Shown here: one piece after another, positions 63,034-64,000 of the stretch
Position numbering within the stretch: position 1 is the stretch's first letter
How the letters are laid out: every line of letters starts with the position of its first letter
Source: Fructilactobacillus myrtifloralis
GTDB taxonomy: Bacteria > Bacillota > Bacilli > Lactobacillales > Lactobacillaceae
NCBI RefSeq assembly: GCF_024029335.1
Contig: NZ_CP097116.1
Coordinates: 62,001 to 126,000 of the forward strand
DNA: 64,000 nt
Reading direction: 5' to 3'
The notes under the pieces: model-generated
Told to the model about the DNA's origin: nothing
Databases searched by the model: none
What the model saw: the letters and a program-made list of their open reading frames with translations, nothing else
Program-made: the position numbers and the translations under genes

Positions 63034-64000
63034 ATGTTGAGCACGGCGGAAATTATTAACTTATTACAAGAACACCAATTATTGCAGGAAGTGCGGGGAT
63101 CCGAAAATCAGGCAACGTTTGCGTACGTTAGTTATGATTCTCGGGATGTTCAAGTCGACACGCTTTTTTTTTGTAAGGGAAATTTCAAACCAGCTTACCT
63201 AACCACAGCAATTGCTGCGGGAGCAACTGGATTTGTCACGGAGCAGCCCCAAGGAGCGGATTCGCAACTCACAGAATTTGTGGTAACGGACGTGCAAAAA
63301 GCGATGGCCCTATTAGCAGCGGCCTTCTTTGCTTTTCCGCAAAATGAATTAGAGCTCTTTGCAATTACGGGGACCAAGGGGAAAACCACCACGGCCTACT
63401 TTTTGCGCGAAGCGATTAATGCTGCGACCAATGGTAAAACAGCTTTGTTTTCAACGGTCAACACAATTTTAGGACCAGATCCAGAAGATACGTTTAAATC
63501 AGCATTAACGACCCCAGAATCCTTAGATTTATTTAAAAACATGCGTACGGCCGTAGATCGAGGAATGCGCTTTTTAGTAATGGAAGTGTCCTCCCAGGCG
63601 TACTTAAAAAATCGGGTTTATAATTTAGCCTTTAACTACGGGTCATTTTTAAATATTTCCCCCGACCACGTCGGTGAAAACGAACATCCGACGTTTGCAA
63701 ATTACTTACACTGCAAGGAACAACTCGTGGTCAACTCGCACCATGTGGTGATTAATGCGGCAACTAACCACCTCCAGGACGTTTACTTTGCGGCGAAGGC
63801 GACGACTGCCCCTGAGAATCTGTATTTATATGCCAGAAACGGGACGCAGACTGAGTTACCGGTTCAGTTGGACTTTACCTTTGACAGTGAAGCAGATACC
63901 TTGACGGACAACGAAATTTACCTGCGGAGTTTGACCAAGCACGCCCAGGCGCTCCACTTAGATGGTAAGTATCAAATTGGAATTCCGGGTGATTATAACG
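63034..64000 (+). CDS. murE: UDP-N-acetylmuramyl-tripeptide synthetase MurE (3' end outside window)
   Basis: Adds the third residue of the peptidoglycan stem peptide. First 322 codons visible and open to the window end. N-terminal UDP-MurNAc-binding domain with YDSRDV; P-loop TGTKGKTTTAYF, which has the Lys in place of the Asn found in the diaminopimelate enzymes and matches the lysine-adding form of lactic acid bacteria; SSQAYLKNR and SPDHVGENEHP follow. ATG 63034 has GGGG about 10 bases upstream; neighbouring TTG codons are less likely. Confidence 0.93.
   Translation, partial: MLSTAEIINLLQEHQLLQEVRGSENQATFAYVSYDSRDVQVDTLFFCKGNFKPAYLTTAIAAGATGFVTEQPQGADSQLTEFVVTDVQKAMALLAAAFFAFPQNELELFAITGTKGKTTTAYFLREAINAATNGKTALFSTVNTILGPDPEDTFKSALTTPESLDLFKNMRTAVDRGMRFLVMEVSSQAYLKNRVYNLAFNYGSFLNISPDHVGENEHPTFANYLHCKEQLVVNSHHVVINAATNHLQDVYFAAKATTAPENLYLYARNGTQTELPVQLDFTFDSEADTLTDNEIYLRSLTKHAQALHLDGKYQIGIPGDYN

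Overview
The window looks like a chromosomal segment of a lactic acid bacterium of the family Lactobacillaceae. Evidence: the gene order iscS-thiI-tpx-valS-folC-mreBCD-minCD, rodZ-pgsA-cinA-rny, mutSL-ruvAB-yajC, comG-ytxK-ackA and yunD-yutD-yutF; two T-box leaders on tRNA synthetase genes; a CcpA gene with a cre site in its own promoter; and a MurE with the P-loop form I associate with the lysine-adding enzymes of this group. Codon use is moderate in GC. No rRNA, phage, insertion sequence or CRISPR array was seen.

Layout. 1-2434: sulfur relay (cysteine desulfurase, ThiI) and thiol peroxidase. 2440-6786: T-box-controlled valS, then folC. 6830-10820: rod-shape and division-site genes mreBCD-minCD. 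10860-18000: M16 peptidase pair, rodZ, pgsA, cinA, rny. 18050-29100: ymdB and a DNA-repair run (mutS, mutL, ruvA, ruvB, then dinB), yajC, nrnA, cshB. 29100-35930: T-box-controlled alaS, ruvX, yrzB, zapA, mutS2, trxA. 35940-41000: accessory transport and envelope genes (small membrane protein, APC permease with a long leader, MFS efflux pump, a GT-C-like membrane protein). 41000-46200: yslB, murI, xtp, mscS, two envelope-associated coiled-coil proteins, ccpA. 46200-52800: yebC, a full comGA-GG pseudopilus operon, ytxK, ackA. 52900-58420: amino-acid permease, yunD-yutD-yutF-DUF1461, dedA. 58500-59730: an eleven-tRNA cluster behind two candidate promoters. 59780-62170: AT-rich accessory stretch with a K+ channel, a crcB pair, a 460-base non-coding region and a tRNA-Leu. 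62370-64000: an OhrR/MarR regulator and the start of murE.

The main point of interest is reductive change at conserved loci. recA is absent from its usual place between cinA and rny. The neighbouring RNase Y has lost most of its HD-domain metal ligands (R338, E368, Y381, L404-G405 where the family has His, Asp, His, His-His). queA-tgt, ireB, cvpA and probably radC are also missing from their usual positions, each cleanly excised. Yet the competence pseudopilus operon and mismatch and Holliday-junction repair genes look intact. Three tRNAs in the cluster carry stem mismatches, most clearly tRNA-Phe.

Other points: a well-expressed-looking 31-codon ORF followed by an intrinsic terminator ahead of an amino-acid permease, a 49-aa membrane protein leading the crcB operon, and a non-coding region with direct repeats at a 21-base period plus a long-range stem. 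All coordinates were read by eye; no homology search, folding or GC computation was run.
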